Source of the DNA: Marinobacter azerbaijanicus
GTDB lineage: Bacteria; Pseudomonadota; Gammaproteobacteria; Pseudomonadales; Oleiphilaceae
Direction of reading: 5' to 3'
DNA: 64,000 nucleotides
Assembly: GCF_030250645.1 (NCBI RefSeq)
Contig: NZ_JASSVS010000004.1
Location: 1-64,000, forward strand
The position numbers were made by a program, and so were the translations under genes. Position 1 is the stretch's first letter. Each line of letters opens with the position of its first letter. Under the pieces are notes generated by a model. It was not told the origin of the DNA. It saw nothing but the letters and a program-made list of their open reading frames with translations, and did no database searches. Shown here in pieces: positions 24,666-34,285 of the stretch.

Positions 24666-25724
24666 ATGACCAATATTCCGGATAAAGATTATCAGCAGCG
24701 CGCATCCTGGCGCAGGTTGACGGTTTTCAGCCTGATTTTCATTGCCATGACGGCGGCCGGGCTCTATGCCGTTTACGACCAGTTTGCCGGGCGCAGTGTT
24801 ACCTTCGATGATCGCCTGATTTCCCCGCAAGCCGCTGTTTCCATTATTGCCCTGTTGATCGTTTACTTCGGGGCTGACGGGTTGCGGCTGCACTTCACCT
24901 TGCGTGCCCTCGGGCACCGTTTACCCTTCCCAGTGGTTTTCAGGCTGGTGTTCATCAACCTGTTTTTCTCCAACGTAACGCCCATGGCCACCGGTGGCGG
25001 GTTCGCGCAGATCTGGTACCTGCACCATCACGGTGTGCCGGTGGGCCGTGCCACCGCAGCAACAACCATTCGCACCGTGATGGCGGTGATCTTTATCTTT
25101 TCCCTGACGCCGGTCTTTCTGCTTACTCTCGACGCCCTGGACAACCAGCCCCTCGTTGGCAGCCTGGGGCCGATACTGGCGGTCCTGATCCTGCTCTACC
25201 TCGGTTTTTTCATGGTGGTCCTGTTTCGCACCCACTGGCTGATATCCCCCCTCGCGCGGCTGCTGGAGTTGTTGCACCGCTTCCATATCATTGGTGAACG
25301 TCGCCACCGGCGCTGGCACTTCAAAGCAAAGCGAGAAATGCTTCGTTTCTCCTACAGTTTTGGTGTGTACATCAAAGGTCCGAAACGTTTTGTGGCGCTG
25401 TCAGTGATATTCACCTTCATCTTTCTGCTCAGTCTGTTCAGTTTTCCCGCACTTCTGATATCGGCCCTGGATTACGAGGTAGACTACCTGGTGAGCACCG
25501 GCCTGCTGGTGGTAACCACCTTTGTGATGTATTTTTCACCAACCCCCGGCGCGTCCGGCATATCGGAAGGTGTATTCGGCAGTTTCTTCCGGGACATACT
25601 CACCGCCAACCACCTGGTGCTGATAACCATCAGTTGGCGGTTTATCACCATTTATCTGGGTATGCTGGCTGGGCTGGTGATTTTACAGCGGGAACTGGTG
25701 AGGAATCGAAGGGAAGCCCAATGA
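24666..25724 (+). CDS. Lysylphosphatidylglycerol synthase TM-domain family (UPF0104) protein
   Basis: The 352-residue membrane protein has about eight hydrophobic segments and the family core NLFFSNVTPMATGGGFAQIW near residue 100, followed by RATAATTIRTVM and YFSPTPGASGISEGVFGSFF. These flippase-like proteins move lipid-linked molecules across the membrane; stand-alone copies often sit beside glycosyltransferases. Here the stop overlaps the start of the phosphoesterase-glycosyltransferase fusion gene (ATGA), suggesting joint work on a glycolipid. The start ATG at 24666 is chosen because the longer open frame overlaps the GntR gene. Confidence 0.8.
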   Translation: MTNIPDKDYQQRASWRRLTVFSLIFIAMTAAGLYAVYDQFAGRSVTFDDRLISPQAAVSIIALLIVYFGADGLRLHFTLRALGHRLPFPVVFRLVFINLFFSNVTPMATGGGFAQIWYLHHHGVPVGRATAATTIRTVMAVIFIFSLTPVFLLTLDALDNQPLVGSLGPILAVLILLYLGFFMVVLFRTHWLISPLARLLELLHRFHIIGERRHRRWHFKAKREMLRFSYSFGVYIKGPKRFVALSVIFTFIFLLSLFSFPALLISALDYEVDYLVSTGLLVVTTFVMYFSPTPGASGISEGVFGSFFRDILTANHLVLITISWRFITIYLGMLAGLVILQRELVRNRREAQ

Positions 25725-27937
25725 TGCCGCGTCATCCGTTAAAAATCCTGTTCTACGTCAATCTTGCCATTGTCGTGCTGCTGGTCGGGTACAAGGGCTA
25801 TCTGAACTATTTCGAGCCGGATTTCGAGGCCCTTCACACAGAGCAGGTGGCTCGTATCAACGACACGCTGTCTGGCGCCGGGGGCTTCAGTTTCGCGGTA
25901 GTGGGCAACATCAACAATTCCGTTGGTGTTTTCGAGGAACGGATGATCCCGGCGCTCAACGAAGCTGACCTGGACTTCATGGTGTCCGCCGGCAACGCCG
26001 TCAGCGGGGGCGGCGAAGACAAATACCGGGCCATCCAGGGTACCCTGTCCCATCTGGACATCCCCTACCTGTTAACCTTCGGCGAGAATGAGTACAAGAA
26101 CTTCGGCAGCTACCGATTCTATGACCACTTCGGCCCCCACTTCTTCAGCATCAAGGCGGGTGGAGCCCGGCTGATTTTCCTCGACAGTACCGGTAAAACA
26201 CCCTGGCAATGGCAGATCCGCTGGCTGAATGATCTGTTGAGTCAGGAAGCCCACAGGATCCGCTTTCTGTTCATCGGGCACCCACTGCTGGATCCGGACC
26301 AGAAAGCCCCGTTCGAACAGGCTGACGATTTCCTGCAACCTCCGGAGTTCCGGGAGGCCCTGCTGGAGGCCATCGACAGGCACGGTGTGGACATGGTGTT
26401 TTCCGCGAACCTGTCCCTGTATTCGGATCAGGTACGGGGTGATACGCACTTCATTACCACGGGCGGGGCCGGTGGCCTGGTGCTTAACGATGACACCAGC
26501 TTTTACCATTACGTGCGGGTTGATGTGAACGAAGAGGGCGAGATCAGCCATTCACTGGAGCGACTGGAAGTCGGGCAGAATCCGGTACTGAGCACGCTGG
26601 AGTCGCTCTGGTTCTTCATCTACTCATTGTTCTATGTGGGTTATGTGAACTTCATCCTTCTGGTGGCGGTGTTTGTGCTTATAGGCATCAAACTGTACAC
26701 CGCCATCTTTGTGGAAAAGGACTATTACCCGGACTACGATCTGGACCCAGAGCCCTGGCTGTCACAACCCTTGCGGGTTGCCATGTTCACCAACAATTAC
26801 CTGCCATTCATAGGTGGTGTTCCCATCTCCATCCAGCGCCTTCGAAAAGGCCTGGAATCCCTGGGCGATGCCATCCTCATCGTATGCCCCCGGTACCGGG
26901 ACCAGCCCCGGCAGGAGAGCAACGTTGTGCGGGTTCCGTCCCTGCTCGCCATGGGGGAGAAACGCGAATTCCGCCTCGCCAATATCTTCCTGACGCGAAT
27001 CCGCCGGCAGGTCAAGGCCTTCAAGCCCGACATCATCCACGTACACCACCCTATCTGGCTGGGGTCGCTGGGGCTGTTCATGGCATGGCGCCTGCGGGTG
27101 CCCGCGGTGTACACCTATCACACGCGCCTGGAGCATTACGCCCACTTTGTTCCCCTGCCGGGCAACCTCTTCCGCAACCTGATCTCCCACGAACTGGTCA
27201 AACGGTTTGCCAACCGCTGCGACGGTATCATCGTGCCCACCTACTCCACCGAAGAGTACCTGCGGATGATCGGCGTCAAGAGCCCCGTGTTTGTTCAGCC
27301 CACAGGTATCGAGTACCAGCGATTCCAGGAAGTCGACGATAAAGATGTCCGCAAGCTGCGGGAATCCCTGAACCTCGGTGATGAGACCATATTCATCAGC
27401 GTGTCCCGACTGTCCAACGAAAAGAACATCGATTTCATGATCGATGCCATTGATGCTCTGCGCCGGCGGACTGACCGCCCCTTCCGCTTCCTGATGATTG
27501 GCGAAGGACACCAGCATGAGCGACTGCAACAGCGTATCGATGAGTTGGGGTTGCAGGAGCACTTTACGCTGGTCGGCTCGATCCCCCCCGATGATATGGC
27601 CACCTGGTACCACCTGGGCGATGTCTTCCTGTTTGCCTCCAAGTCGGAAACCCAGGGTATGGTTATCCTGGAAGCCATGGCGGCCGGCCTGCCTGTCGTG
27701 GCGGTGCGTTCCAGTGGCATTGACGATGTGGTTCGAGACGGCTACAACGGTTTCAAGACACCGGAGAAGCAGGACCAGTGGTGTGAGCGTGCGCAACAGT
27801 TGCTGGAAGATACGGCTTTGCGCAAGGAACTGGCGGCCCATGCCCTGGAATTTGCGGCCGATTATTCGGTGGAACAATTTGCCCGGGATGTACGGGAAAT
27901 CTATGCCCTGACTCTGGCTCGCTCGTCCTCCCGGTAA
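25721..27937 (+). CDS. Fusion of a degenerate calcineurin-like phosphoesterase and a GT4 glycosyltransferase
   Basis: The 738-residue protein has a membrane anchor (8-25), a metallophosphoesterase-like domain (about 45-280), one or two membrane helices (about 295-330) and a GT4 glycosyltransferase (about 350-735). The GT4 part shows AMFTNNYLPFIGGVPISIQR, HVHHPIWLGSLGL, SVSRLSNEKNIDFMI and the donor-site SKSETQGMVILEAMAAGLPV. In the phosphoesterase part the metal ligands are replaced: VVGNINN for GDxH, SAGNAVS for GDxx, FGENEY for GNHE and FSANLSLYS for GHxH. The first domain is therefore probably non-catalytic. It overlaps the flippase-like gene by four bases, and glycolipid synthesis is the likely setting. 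Confidence 0.8.
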   Translation: MMPRHPLKILFYVNLAIVVLLVGYKGYLNYFEPDFEALHTEQVARINDTLSGAGGFSFAVVGNINNSVGVFEERMIPALNEADLDFMVSAGNAVSGGGEDKYRAIQGTLSHLDIPYLLTFGENEYKNFGSYRFYDHFGPHFFSIKAGGARLIFLDSTGKTPWQWQIRWLNDLLSQEAHRIRFLFIGHPLLDPDQKAPFEQADDFLQPPEFREALLEAIDRHGVDMVFSANLSLYSDQVRGDTHFITTGGAGGLVLNDDTSFYHYVRVDVNEEGEISHSLERLEVGQNPVLSTLESLWFFIYSLFYVGYVNFILLVAVFVLIGIKLYTAIFVEKDYYPDYDLDPEPWLSQPLRVAMFTNNYLPFIGGVPISIQRLRKGLESLGDAILIVCPRYRDQPRQESNVVRVPSLLAMGEKREFRLANIFLTRIRRQVKAFKPDIIHVHHPIWLGSLGLFMAWRLRVPAVYTYHTRLEHYAHFVPLPGNLFRNLISHELVKRFANRCDGIIVPTYSTEEYLRMIGVKSPVFVQPTGIEYQRFQEVDDKDVRKLRESLNLGDETIFISVSRLSNEKNIDFMIDAIDALRRRTDRPFRFLMIGEGHQHERLQQRIDELGLQEHFTLVGSIPPDDMATWYHLGDVFLFASKSETQGMVILEAMAAGLPVVAVRSSGIDDVVRDGYNGFKTPEKQDQWCERAQQLLEDTALRKELAAHALEFAADYSVEQFARDVREIYALTLARSSSR

Positions 27938-27992
27938 GGGGTTTAATGCGACTCTTTCAACACCAGATCTGATCGGTTTAGACTGTGAAAAC

Positions 27993-28012
27993 GTACCTGT
28001 AAGGTACCTTTT
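27993..28012 (+). terminator. Weak rho-independent terminator
   Basis: GTACC-TGTAA-GGTAC followed by CTTTT lies 56 bases after the glycosyltransferase fusion gene. The stem is short. Confidence 0.45.
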
Positions 28013-28029
28013 CAACTCGGAGATTAACT

Positions 28030-28977
28030 GTGACTGGCATCCCCGTTGGTATCAGTACCTGCCTTCTGGGCAAGGAAGTCCGCCATGATGGCGGACACAA
28101 GCATTCCCGTTTCTGCACTCAGGTGCTTTCCCGTCATTTCGACTTCCGGTCCATCTGCCCGGAACTGGAAGCAGGCCTGGGCGTCCCCCGTCCGGCTATC
28201 CATTTACGGGAATATCACGATGGCCTGAAACTGATCGAGACGAAAGGCACCGCAGACCATACCGATGCCATGCAGGGATTTATTGACGAGGTGATTCCCA
28301 CACTGGCGGATTTGCGAGGCTATATCCTGATGGCCAAATCCCCGAGCTGCGGCATGGAGCGTATCAAGGTACACAATGCAGACGGCAATGTGACCCGCCG
28401 CGATGGCAGGGGTCTGTTTGCCGAAGCGTTGATGCGACACTATCCGCTGATGCCGGTGGAAGAAGAGGGCCGCCTGAACGACGACACCTTGCGGGAGAAC
28501 TTCATCGAGCGGGTATTCGCCTACGACGACTGGATGCAGAACGTTGCCGGTCAAAACCTCACCGCCCGAGCACTGATCGAGTTTCACACCCGCCACAAAT
28601 TCCAGTTGCTGGCCCACTCCGAGAAGATCTACCGCCAGCTGGGCCCCATGCTCGGCGATCTGAAATCAGAGCCTCTGGAAGACATTGCCAGCCGGTACAT
28701 ATCGTCCTTTATGGAGGCGATGACGTGTAAGGTCAGCCGCGGCTCCCATGTTAATGCCATGCAGCACCTGATGGGTTACCTGAGGGACTCCATGGCGGAT
28801 GAGGACCGGAAAGTGCTCATGGAGCAGATTGAGGCGTACCACCGGGGCGAGGTTCCCCTGGTGGTGCCGATGACGCTGCTGAGAATGGCCCAGCGGCGGG
28901 AGCCGGTGGACTACCTTCACAGCCAGAAGTACCTGACCCCCTACCCGGACGAACTGGGGCTCAGGAACCGGGTCTGA
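28030..28977 (+). CDS. DUF523 and DUF1722 (YbgA-like) protein
   Basis: The 315-residue protein joins DUF523 (1-150, with the conserved cysteines in STCLLGKEVRHDGGHK, ICPE and AKSPSCGMERIKV) to DUF1722/YbgA (about 185-305, with FHTRHKFQLLAHS). Cysteine placement in DUF523 suggests a metal or Fe-S site. The family often neighbours photolyase genes, which are not seen here. Translation probably starts at the GTG at 28030. The function is not known. Confidence 0.88.
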   Translation: MTGIPVGISTCLLGKEVRHDGGHKHSRFCTQVLSRHFDFRSICPELEAGLGVPRPAIHLREYHDGLKLIETKGTADHTDAMQGFIDEVIPTLADLRGYILMAKSPSCGMERIKVHNADGNVTRRDGRGLFAEALMRHYPLMPVEEEGRLNDDTLRENFIERVFAYDDWMQNVAGQNLTARALIEFHTRHKFQLLAHSEKIYRQLGPMLGDLKSEPLEDIASRYISSFMEAMTCKVSRGSHVNAMQHLMGYLRDSMADEDRKVLMEQIEAYHRGEVPLVVPMTLLRMAQRREPVDYLHSQKYLTPYPDELGLRNRV

Positions 28978-28979
28978 TC

Positions 28980-29711
28980 TCAGAAGCCATACAGCAGCGA
29001 CAGCGAAACTTCGGTATCGGTGTCGTCCGAGCCTTCGGGCTCATCGGAAACGTGCTGGACCCGATAGGCCGCTTTCATTGAAAGGTTACCAACCACGGTG
29101 GCCTGCACCGAGGTTTCAGACTCTGTAATGGTGTTGTTCTCATCCAGGCCTATTTCCGTACTCAGCTTCTGGCGGAAAAGGGCGTTTTCAGACAGCGCGT
29201 AATCGAACTGGCCCGCCAGCCGGGCAATGGCCTCTTCTTCATCCCGGTTGCCGTTCTCATCCGGTTCCTCCAGTTTATTGAAGCGATAACCAAGACCCGC
29301 CGACAGATCCAGGAAGGAGCGCTCGCCCCGTTGCCAGACCCGGTTACCGTAACCGGTGGTCAGGGACGACTGGAAGTCATACCCGGAGAAGCGGTCATCC
29401 TCGTAGGAACCACGGAGAAACAGATACTGGCTGCCCTCAAACTTGTAATCCGACTGGATTGAGGCCTGGTACTTCTCCGATGTGGTGACATCATCGGTTT
29501 CCGAATAGGCCGAACGAAACTCGCCATTGTTGCGCCATTCATCGATCTCATGCAGCAAACCGAGACGACCATTGATATTGGTCTCCTCGGTATTACCGGA
29601 AGTGATCAGAACACCGAGTTCAGCCTCCCCCTCCCAGTCTTCGAATTCCTCACCGGACACCATCGGCGACACGGCCAGCGAGACAATAAGAAAGGTTGCT
29701 CTGAACTGCAT
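28980..29711 (-). CDS. DUF481 family outer-membrane protein
   Basis: The 243-residue protein has a signal peptide (MQFRATFLIVSLAVSPMVSG) followed by WEGEAELGVLITSGNTEETNINGRLGL, the usual opening of DUF481/YdiY proteins. Alternating beta strands run to a C-terminal aromatic, SLSLLYGF, which marks outer-membrane barrels. It is probably a salt- or stress-linked surface barrel. It converges on the DUF523 gene with two bases between. Confidence 0.85.
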   Translation of the reverse strand: MQFRATFLIVSLAVSPMVSGEEFEDWEGEAELGVLITSGNTEETNINGRLGLLHEIDEWRNNGEFRSAYSETDDVTTSEKYQASIQSDYKFEGSQYLFLRGSYEDDRFSGYDFQSSLTTGYGNRVWQRGERSFLDLSAGLGYRFNKLEEPDENGNRDEEEAIARLAGQFDYALSENALFRQKLSTEIGLDENNTITESETSVQATVVGNLSMKAAYRVQHVSDEPEGSDDTDTEVSLSLLYGF

Positions 29712-29739
29712 GGGGTCTCCTTGTTTGTACTATCTGTTG

Positions 29740-30750
29740 TCAGGATTTCGCACGTTGCTCACCCAGGGCGCTTTTGCGGGCCTGCTGTTCCCGCTCGGCT
29801 TTTTTCCGGGCCTTTCGCTCCGCAATAATGCGTGCTGCTTCGCCGCCCACATGAGCTTCTCCGCGCTCCTCCGCCAGTCGCATCTGTCGCTCACGCTCGG
29901 CAAAACGGGCTTTCTGCTCTGGCGTCAGCGAGTCGATACAACGATGGCAACTGACCCCCTGCTCATACTCGGGGCGCTGCTTGTCTTCATCCGTGATCGG
30001 CCGGCGGCAAGCGTGACACTGGTCATACTCACCCCGCTCCAGCTTGTGGTTCACGGTGACCCGATCATCAAACACGAAACACTCGCCCTTCCAGAGGCTC
30101 TGTGATTCCGGAACTTCCTCAAGGTAGCGAAGAATGCCGCCTTTGAGGTGATACACCTCATCAAAGCCCTGCTCTTTCAGGAATGCCGTGGATTTCTCGC
30201 AACGGATTCCACCGGTGCAGAACATGGCCACCTTTTTGTGCTTCGACGGATCCAGGTTCTCTTTGACGTACTCGGGGAACTCGCGGAACGTATCCGTGGC
30301 CGGGTTCCTGGCGTGCTGGAAGGTTCCGATTTCCACTTCGTACTGGTTACGGGTGTCCACTACCAGTACGTCCGGATCGGAGATCAGATCATTCCATTCC
30401 CGAGGCTCCACATAGGTGCCCACGATGCGTTTCGGGTCAATGCCTTCCACACCCATGGTGACGATCTCTTTCTTCAGCTTTACCTTGGTGCGCTTGAAGG
30501 GCTGGATATCCACGAAGGATTCCTTGTAGTCGATGCCATGGAACCGTTCGTCGGCATCCAGCCAGTTTCGGATTGCATCGACCCCCTCCCGGCTGCCGGC
30601 AATGGTGCCATTGATGCCTTCGCGTGCCAGCAACAGGGTGCCGTGCACGTCTTTCTCAAGCATCAGGTCCAGTAGCGGCTGGCGAAGGGTTTTGTAATCA
30701 TTCAGAACTGCGAACTTGTATAGCGCGCAGACAACAACATCCTGGCTCAT
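29740..30750 (-). CDS. trhO: tRNA uridine(34) hydroxylase TrhO (rhodanese family)
   Basis: The 336-residue protein has the YceA/TrhO N-terminal ferredoxin-like domain (residues 1-95, with [15 protein letters not shown]), a rhodanese domain with the catalytic loop [10 protein letters not shown] near 180, and a C-terminal Cys-rich tail ([13 protein letters not shown] and [11 protein letters not shown]). TrhO makes 5-hydroxyuridine at the wobble base of tRNA using oxygen. The extra charged tail after about 275 ([14 protein letters not shown]) is common in gammaproteobacterial members. Confidence 0.92.
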   Translation of the reverse strand: MSQDVVVCALYKFAVLNDYKTLRQPLLDLMLEKDVHGTLLLAREGINGTIAGSREGVDAIRNWLDADERFHGIDYKESFVDIQPFKRTKVKLKKEIVTMGVEGIDPKRIVGTYVEPREWNDLISDPDVLVVDTRNQYEVEIGTFQHARNPATDTFREFPEYVKENLDPSKHKKVAMFCTGGIRCEKSTAFLKEQGFDEVYHLKGGILRYLEEVPESQSLWKGECFVFDDRVTVNHKLERGEYDQCHACRRPITDEDKQRPEYEQGVSCHRCIDSLTPEQKARFAERERQMRLAEERGEAHVGGEAARIIAERKARKKAEREQQARKSALGEQRAKS

Positions 30751-30872
30751 GAGTCTGGTTTCTCCTGCGGGCCGGACCGTAAATCCGGAGCATGTTCATA
30801 ATCGCCAAAAGGCGCGAGGCCGCCATTCTAACGAATCCGGGCGCAGGAGAGTATTACGGGAAGTTACGGCCC

Positions 30873-31595
30873 TCAGTCCGCCAGCTCACGTTCCACCACT
30901 GCCGACAGCTGCCCCCATCCCGGACGGGTCAGGCGGACATTGTCTACCAGTACCGTTGGTGTGCTGGTTACCCGAAGCTGCATGGCCACACGACGGCTCT
31001 GCTCGATGTCTTCGATGTGCAGGTCGGTGGTCATGCAACGGCGGAAACGGCGTTCATCCAGCCCCAGATCGTTGGCGTAGCGGCTGAAGGTATCCACCGG
31101 GCTGCCGGAGCCGCTCCACTCGGTCTGCATGTCGAACAGTTTGTCATGCATGGCCCAGTAGGCATCCTGATCACCGGCGCAGCGTGCTGCCTGGGCTGCG
31201 GGCACGGCGTTGTCGTGTTGCTGGAGCGGAAGGTCAAAGTAAACAAAGCGCACCTTGCCGCTCTCAACGTACTCTTCTTTCAGCTGCTGGCTGGCGTCTG
31301 AAAAACGGGCGCAGGCGGGGCACTGGTAATCGGCAAATTCCCGCACCACCACAGGGGCATCATCGTCACCCATTGAGACCCCGTAACGATCCAGTTCAGC
31401 GGGAAAGGGGGTAGCGTTGGGCGCTGCAACCGGCAGCTCATCGGACGTCGGATCCGGGCTTGAAGTGAGGAAAAAGACACCCACCGCAACAAACACCAGA
31501 ACAATAACGCCAAGGCCGGCATACATCGGCTTGCGATCTTTCTGCTTGCGGGGCGGCGGGGCACCGGTTTCTTTTCTTCTTTTTGCTTCGCCCAT
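30873..31595 (-). CDS. Membrane-anchored DsbA-family thiol oxidoreductase
   Basis: The 240-residue protein has a basic cytoplasmic start (MGEAKRRKETG), one membrane helix (about 25-45) and a periplasmic DsbA/thioredoxin-4 domain with the active site CPAC in FADYQCPACARFSD and the cis-Pro loop VTSTPTVLV. It also has two further cysteines (RCAGD and RRCMT). It probably oxidises or isomerises disulfides outside the membrane. It is monocistronic in appearance. Confidence 0.85.
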   Translation of the reverse strand: MGEAKRRKETGAPPPRKQKDRKPMYAGLGVIVLVFVAVGVFFLTSSPDPTSDELPVAAPNATPFPAELDRYGVSMGDDDAPVVVREFADYQCPACARFSDASQQLKEEYVESGKVRFVYFDLPLQQHDNAVPAAQAARCAGDQDAYWAMHDKLFDMQTEWSGSGSPVDTFSRYANDLGLDERRFRRCMTTDLHIEDIEQSRRVAMQLRVTSTPTVLVDNVRLTRPGWGQLSAVVERELAD

Positions 31596-31702
31596 GAGGG
31601 AACTCCTTGTTGTTTATTCGTTTCTGATCATTTTCAGGAGGTAGTGAGCACGCTAAGATCCCTTATACCCTACAAAGGTTCAACAAACATTAAGGAATCC
31701 TC

Positions 31703-32668
31703 ATGGCGTTACCTGAATCACTGAAGACTTCGCTGAACCTCCCCCTGGTGGCAGCGCCCATGTTCCTGATCTCGGGCCCCGAGATGGCCCTTGCATGCTG
31801 CAAGCAGGGCATCGTCGGCAGTTTTCCGGCCCTGAACCAGCGTACCAGCGAAGATTTCGAGAAATGGGTGATTCAGATGAACGAGGGCCTGAACGATTTC
31901 CGCCAGACCCACCCGGACCAGAAAACCGCGCCCTATGCCGTCAACCTGATCGTTCACCGCACCAACCCACGCTGGGAAGCTGATCTGGAACTGTGCGTAA
32001 AGCACCAGGTACCTATTGTGATCACTTCTCTTGGCGCTGCAACCCGTGTGACCGAGGCGGTGCACAGCTATGGGGGCCTGGTGTTCCACGATGTGACCAA
32101 CCAGAAGCATGCCCGCAAGGCAGCGGAAGCGGGGGTGGATGGCATTATCGCCGTGTCAGCAGGCGCAGGCGGGCATGCCGGCACCATCAATCCGTTCGTG
32201 CTGGTGCACGAAATTCGCGAGGTGTTTGATGGCATCATCCTGCTGGCCGGCGGGTTATCCAAAGGCGAAGACATTCTCGCAGCCCAGGCCATGGGGGCCG
32301 ATCTCTGCTACATGGGCACGCGATTTATCAACACCTCCGAGTCCCGTGCGGAAGCCGCCTACCAGAGCATGATCATTGAGGCGGTATCCGGCGACATCAT
32401 CCACACACCAGCGGTTTCAGGCATCCCTGCCAACTTCATGCGCCAGAGCCTGGAAGCGGCCGGCTACCCTATGGATAAACTGGACCAGGCCGGCAAACTT
32501 GATTATGGCGAGAAGCTGAAACCTGTGAACGACGAGGCCAAGGCCTGGAAAACGGTCTGGTCGGCTGGCCAGGGAGTTAGCCAGATTACGGATGTGGTTC
32601 CGGTCAGTGCGCTCGTGGCACGTATAACCGACGAATACCGCCAGGCCCGTTCGCGGGTTTGTGGTTAG
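31703..32668 (+). CDS. Nitronate monooxygenase family flavoprotein
   Basis: The 321-residue TIM-barrel FMN protein opens with LNLPLVAAPMFLISGPEMALACCKQGIVGSFPALNQRT and carries the phosphate-binding ISAGAGGHAG-type motif (VSAGAGGHAGTINPF) and LAGGLSKGEDILAAQAMGADLCYMGTRF in the C-terminal half. It belongs to the 2-nitropropane dioxygenase family, which oxidises nitronates such as propionate-3-nitronate. The physiological substrate cannot be told from sequence. Confidence 0.88.
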   Translation: MALPESLKTSLNLPLVAAPMFLISGPEMALACCKQGIVGSFPALNQRTSEDFEKWVIQMNEGLNDFRQTHPDQKTAPYAVNLIVHRTNPRWEADLELCVKHQVPIVITSLGAATRVTEAVHSYGGLVFHDVTNQKHARKAAEAGVDGIIAVSAGAGGHAGTINPFVLVHEIREVFDGIILLAGGLSKGEDILAAQAMGADLCYMGTRFINTSESRAEAAYQSMIIEAVSGDIIHTPAVSGIPANFMRQSLEAAGYPMDKLDQAGKLDYGEKLKPVNDEAKAWKTVWSAGQGVSQITDVVPVSALVARITDEYRQARSRVCG

Positions 32669-32681
32669 AACTGCCCGGGAT

Positions 32682-32709
32682 AACCGGGTGCCCAATTGCG
32701 CACCCGGTT
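32682..32709. terminator. Hairpin between convergent genes
   Basis: A 10-bp stem (AACCGGGTGC/GCACCCGGTT) with an 8-base loop lies 13 bases after the nitronate monooxygenase stop and 14 before the stop of the DUF5666 gene. It has no long U-run and may serve both directions. Confidence 0.5.
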
Positions 32710-32723
32710 GATGCTACTCCCGG

Positions 32724-34229
32724 TCAGTCGTCGTCATCTGCTTCAAGTTCGATTTCATCTACAAACAGAATGCCACTGGTGTTTTGCCGGTATTCCACCT
32801 CTACCAGCGGGTTTTCTCCACGATCCACCAAATCCTGCAGTTCATCACGACTGGTATCGAAATCGGTATCGGGGTCAAACCGAATGCTCACACCCAGCAC
32901 ATCAATTCCGTTGACATCCATACTGCGCAAGCGGCCGACCAGCTCGAACCCGTCCTCCGCAAGCTCGTCATCAACTTCGACCTTGAATGCCTCCAGGTAG
33001 ACAGCGCCATTGCCATCGACCCGCTCAATGCCACTGACTTCCACTTCCTCCGGCCCGCCAAGTTGCTGGAAACTGATGCCGGGATCATTTTTACTTATCA
33101 GGGCCGTCAGCGGTGTTACCTGGACCAGGACCCCGCCAATGCGGAACGTTTGATCCGTTGAGTTGACGCTGTTGGTTGCGACACGACCCTCAACTTCGGA
33201 CTCGCCTTCGCGCAGCTCGATTTCCTCAGCGTCTACCGTGCCGTCGTTGAGGAATTCACCTTCCACCTGAATCAGAAGATCCGGCACAAGGTCTGTTTCC
33301 GACAGGCCGTCATCAAACTCGGTTTCGCTGCTTACCCGAACGACCAGACCATTGATTTCAAATGTTCCGTTACCCGAGTCAAAGGCTCGGCTGACAGGGC
33401 CGGCAAATTCGATATCGTCGTCATCACCCCGCCGATAGCGACGCAGATCGTCCTGCTGGATTTCCCGGGCAGACAGCACACTGCCGCTGACATCCCCCTC
33501 TACTTCGATGAAGGGATTATTGGCAAGATCCGCCAGGGCGATGCCATCAAAGTCGGTGTTATCCGTATCACACTCAACCGTAAGATTACCGATTTCGAAC
33601 GTGCACAGATCGGCATCAAAATTCCTGACTTTCCCTTCGATTTCAATGTCGTTATCCGGATCAAACTCAACAGACGCCAGGTCATCCCGAACGCGAACCA
33701 GGCTTGCCCGGAACTCTCCGTCGGGCAACCTCCAGGCACTGACCCTGACGAAGTCACCATCCGCAAGTTCGACCACGTCCTTGCCCCGGATCACTGTCTG
33801 GTTGTCGATATGAACAGTGAGCCCGTAGACGCTGAGGATGGCCGTCTTGCTTGCCAGGTCCCAGGGCTGAATTACGACCACTTCGCCTCTGAGTGTATCG
33901 TCGTATTCAACGCGGTCGGCCGTACCCTGACCATCATCCCGCCATTCACCATCAACCCGCAGGATCATGCCTTCGTCCAGTTCGCTTTCGGCGGTAATGC
34001 CGTCATCGCTCTGAACCTGGCCATTCAGGCCTTCGGTACTGAACCGCACACCATTGACAAACACACTACCAAAACCGGAAACCGGGCCTACGCTGGAGCC
34101 TGTTCCACGAATGCCGCCATCGGCGATATCAAGACTATCGCTGCCGCCGCCACCGCAGGCAGCCAGGATACCAATGGCCAGCCCGCTCAACGAAAAGCGG
34201 GTAGCTAACCGGACTGATCTGGGTTTCAT
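32724..34229 (-). CDS. DUF5666 repeat lipoprotein (first copy)
   Basis: The 501-residue protein begins with a lipoprotein signal, MKPRSVRLATRFSLSGLAIG, and lipobox LAAC followed by GGGGSDS. The rest is several DUF5666-like beta repeats of about 65-75 residues with recurring phrases such as GFGSVFVNGVRF, LRVDGEWRD and VEVEGE-type strands. It ends in an acidic tail (EADDDD). AGGGAG lies eight bases upstream of the chosen ATG, which lies 15 codons inside the longest frame. It follows the DUF6502 gene on the same strand and resembles the second DUF5666 protein at 35226. The role is unknown; it is probably a surface or periplasmic protein. Confidence 0.82.
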   Translation of the reverse strand: MKPRSVRLATRFSLSGLAIGILAACGGGGSDSLDIADGGIRGTGSSVGPVSGFGSVFVNGVRFSTEGLNGQVQSDDGITAESELDEGMILRVDGEWRDDGQGTADRVEYDDTLRGEVVVIQPWDLASKTAILSVYGLTVHIDNQTVIRGKDVVELADGDFVRVSAWRLPDGEFRASLVRVRDDLASVEFDPDNDIEIEGKVRNFDADLCTFEIGNLTVECDTDNTDFDGIALADLANNPFIEVEGDVSGSVLSAREIQQDDLRRYRRGDDDDIEFAGPVSRAFDSGNGTFEINGLVVRVSSETEFDDGLSETDLVPDLLIQVEGEFLNDGTVDAEEIELREGESEVEGRVATNSVNSTDQTFRIGGVLVQVTPLTALISKNDPGISFQQLGGPEEVEVSGIERVDGNGAVYLEAFKVEVDDELAEDGFELVGRLRSMDVNGIDVLGVSIRFDPDTDFDTSRDELQDLVDRGENPLVEVEYRQNTSGILFVDEIELEADDDD

Positions 34230-34285
34230 GCATGCGTCTCCCTGGCCAATAACGGAGCTAACAATGGCGTACAAAAAACTGGTTG

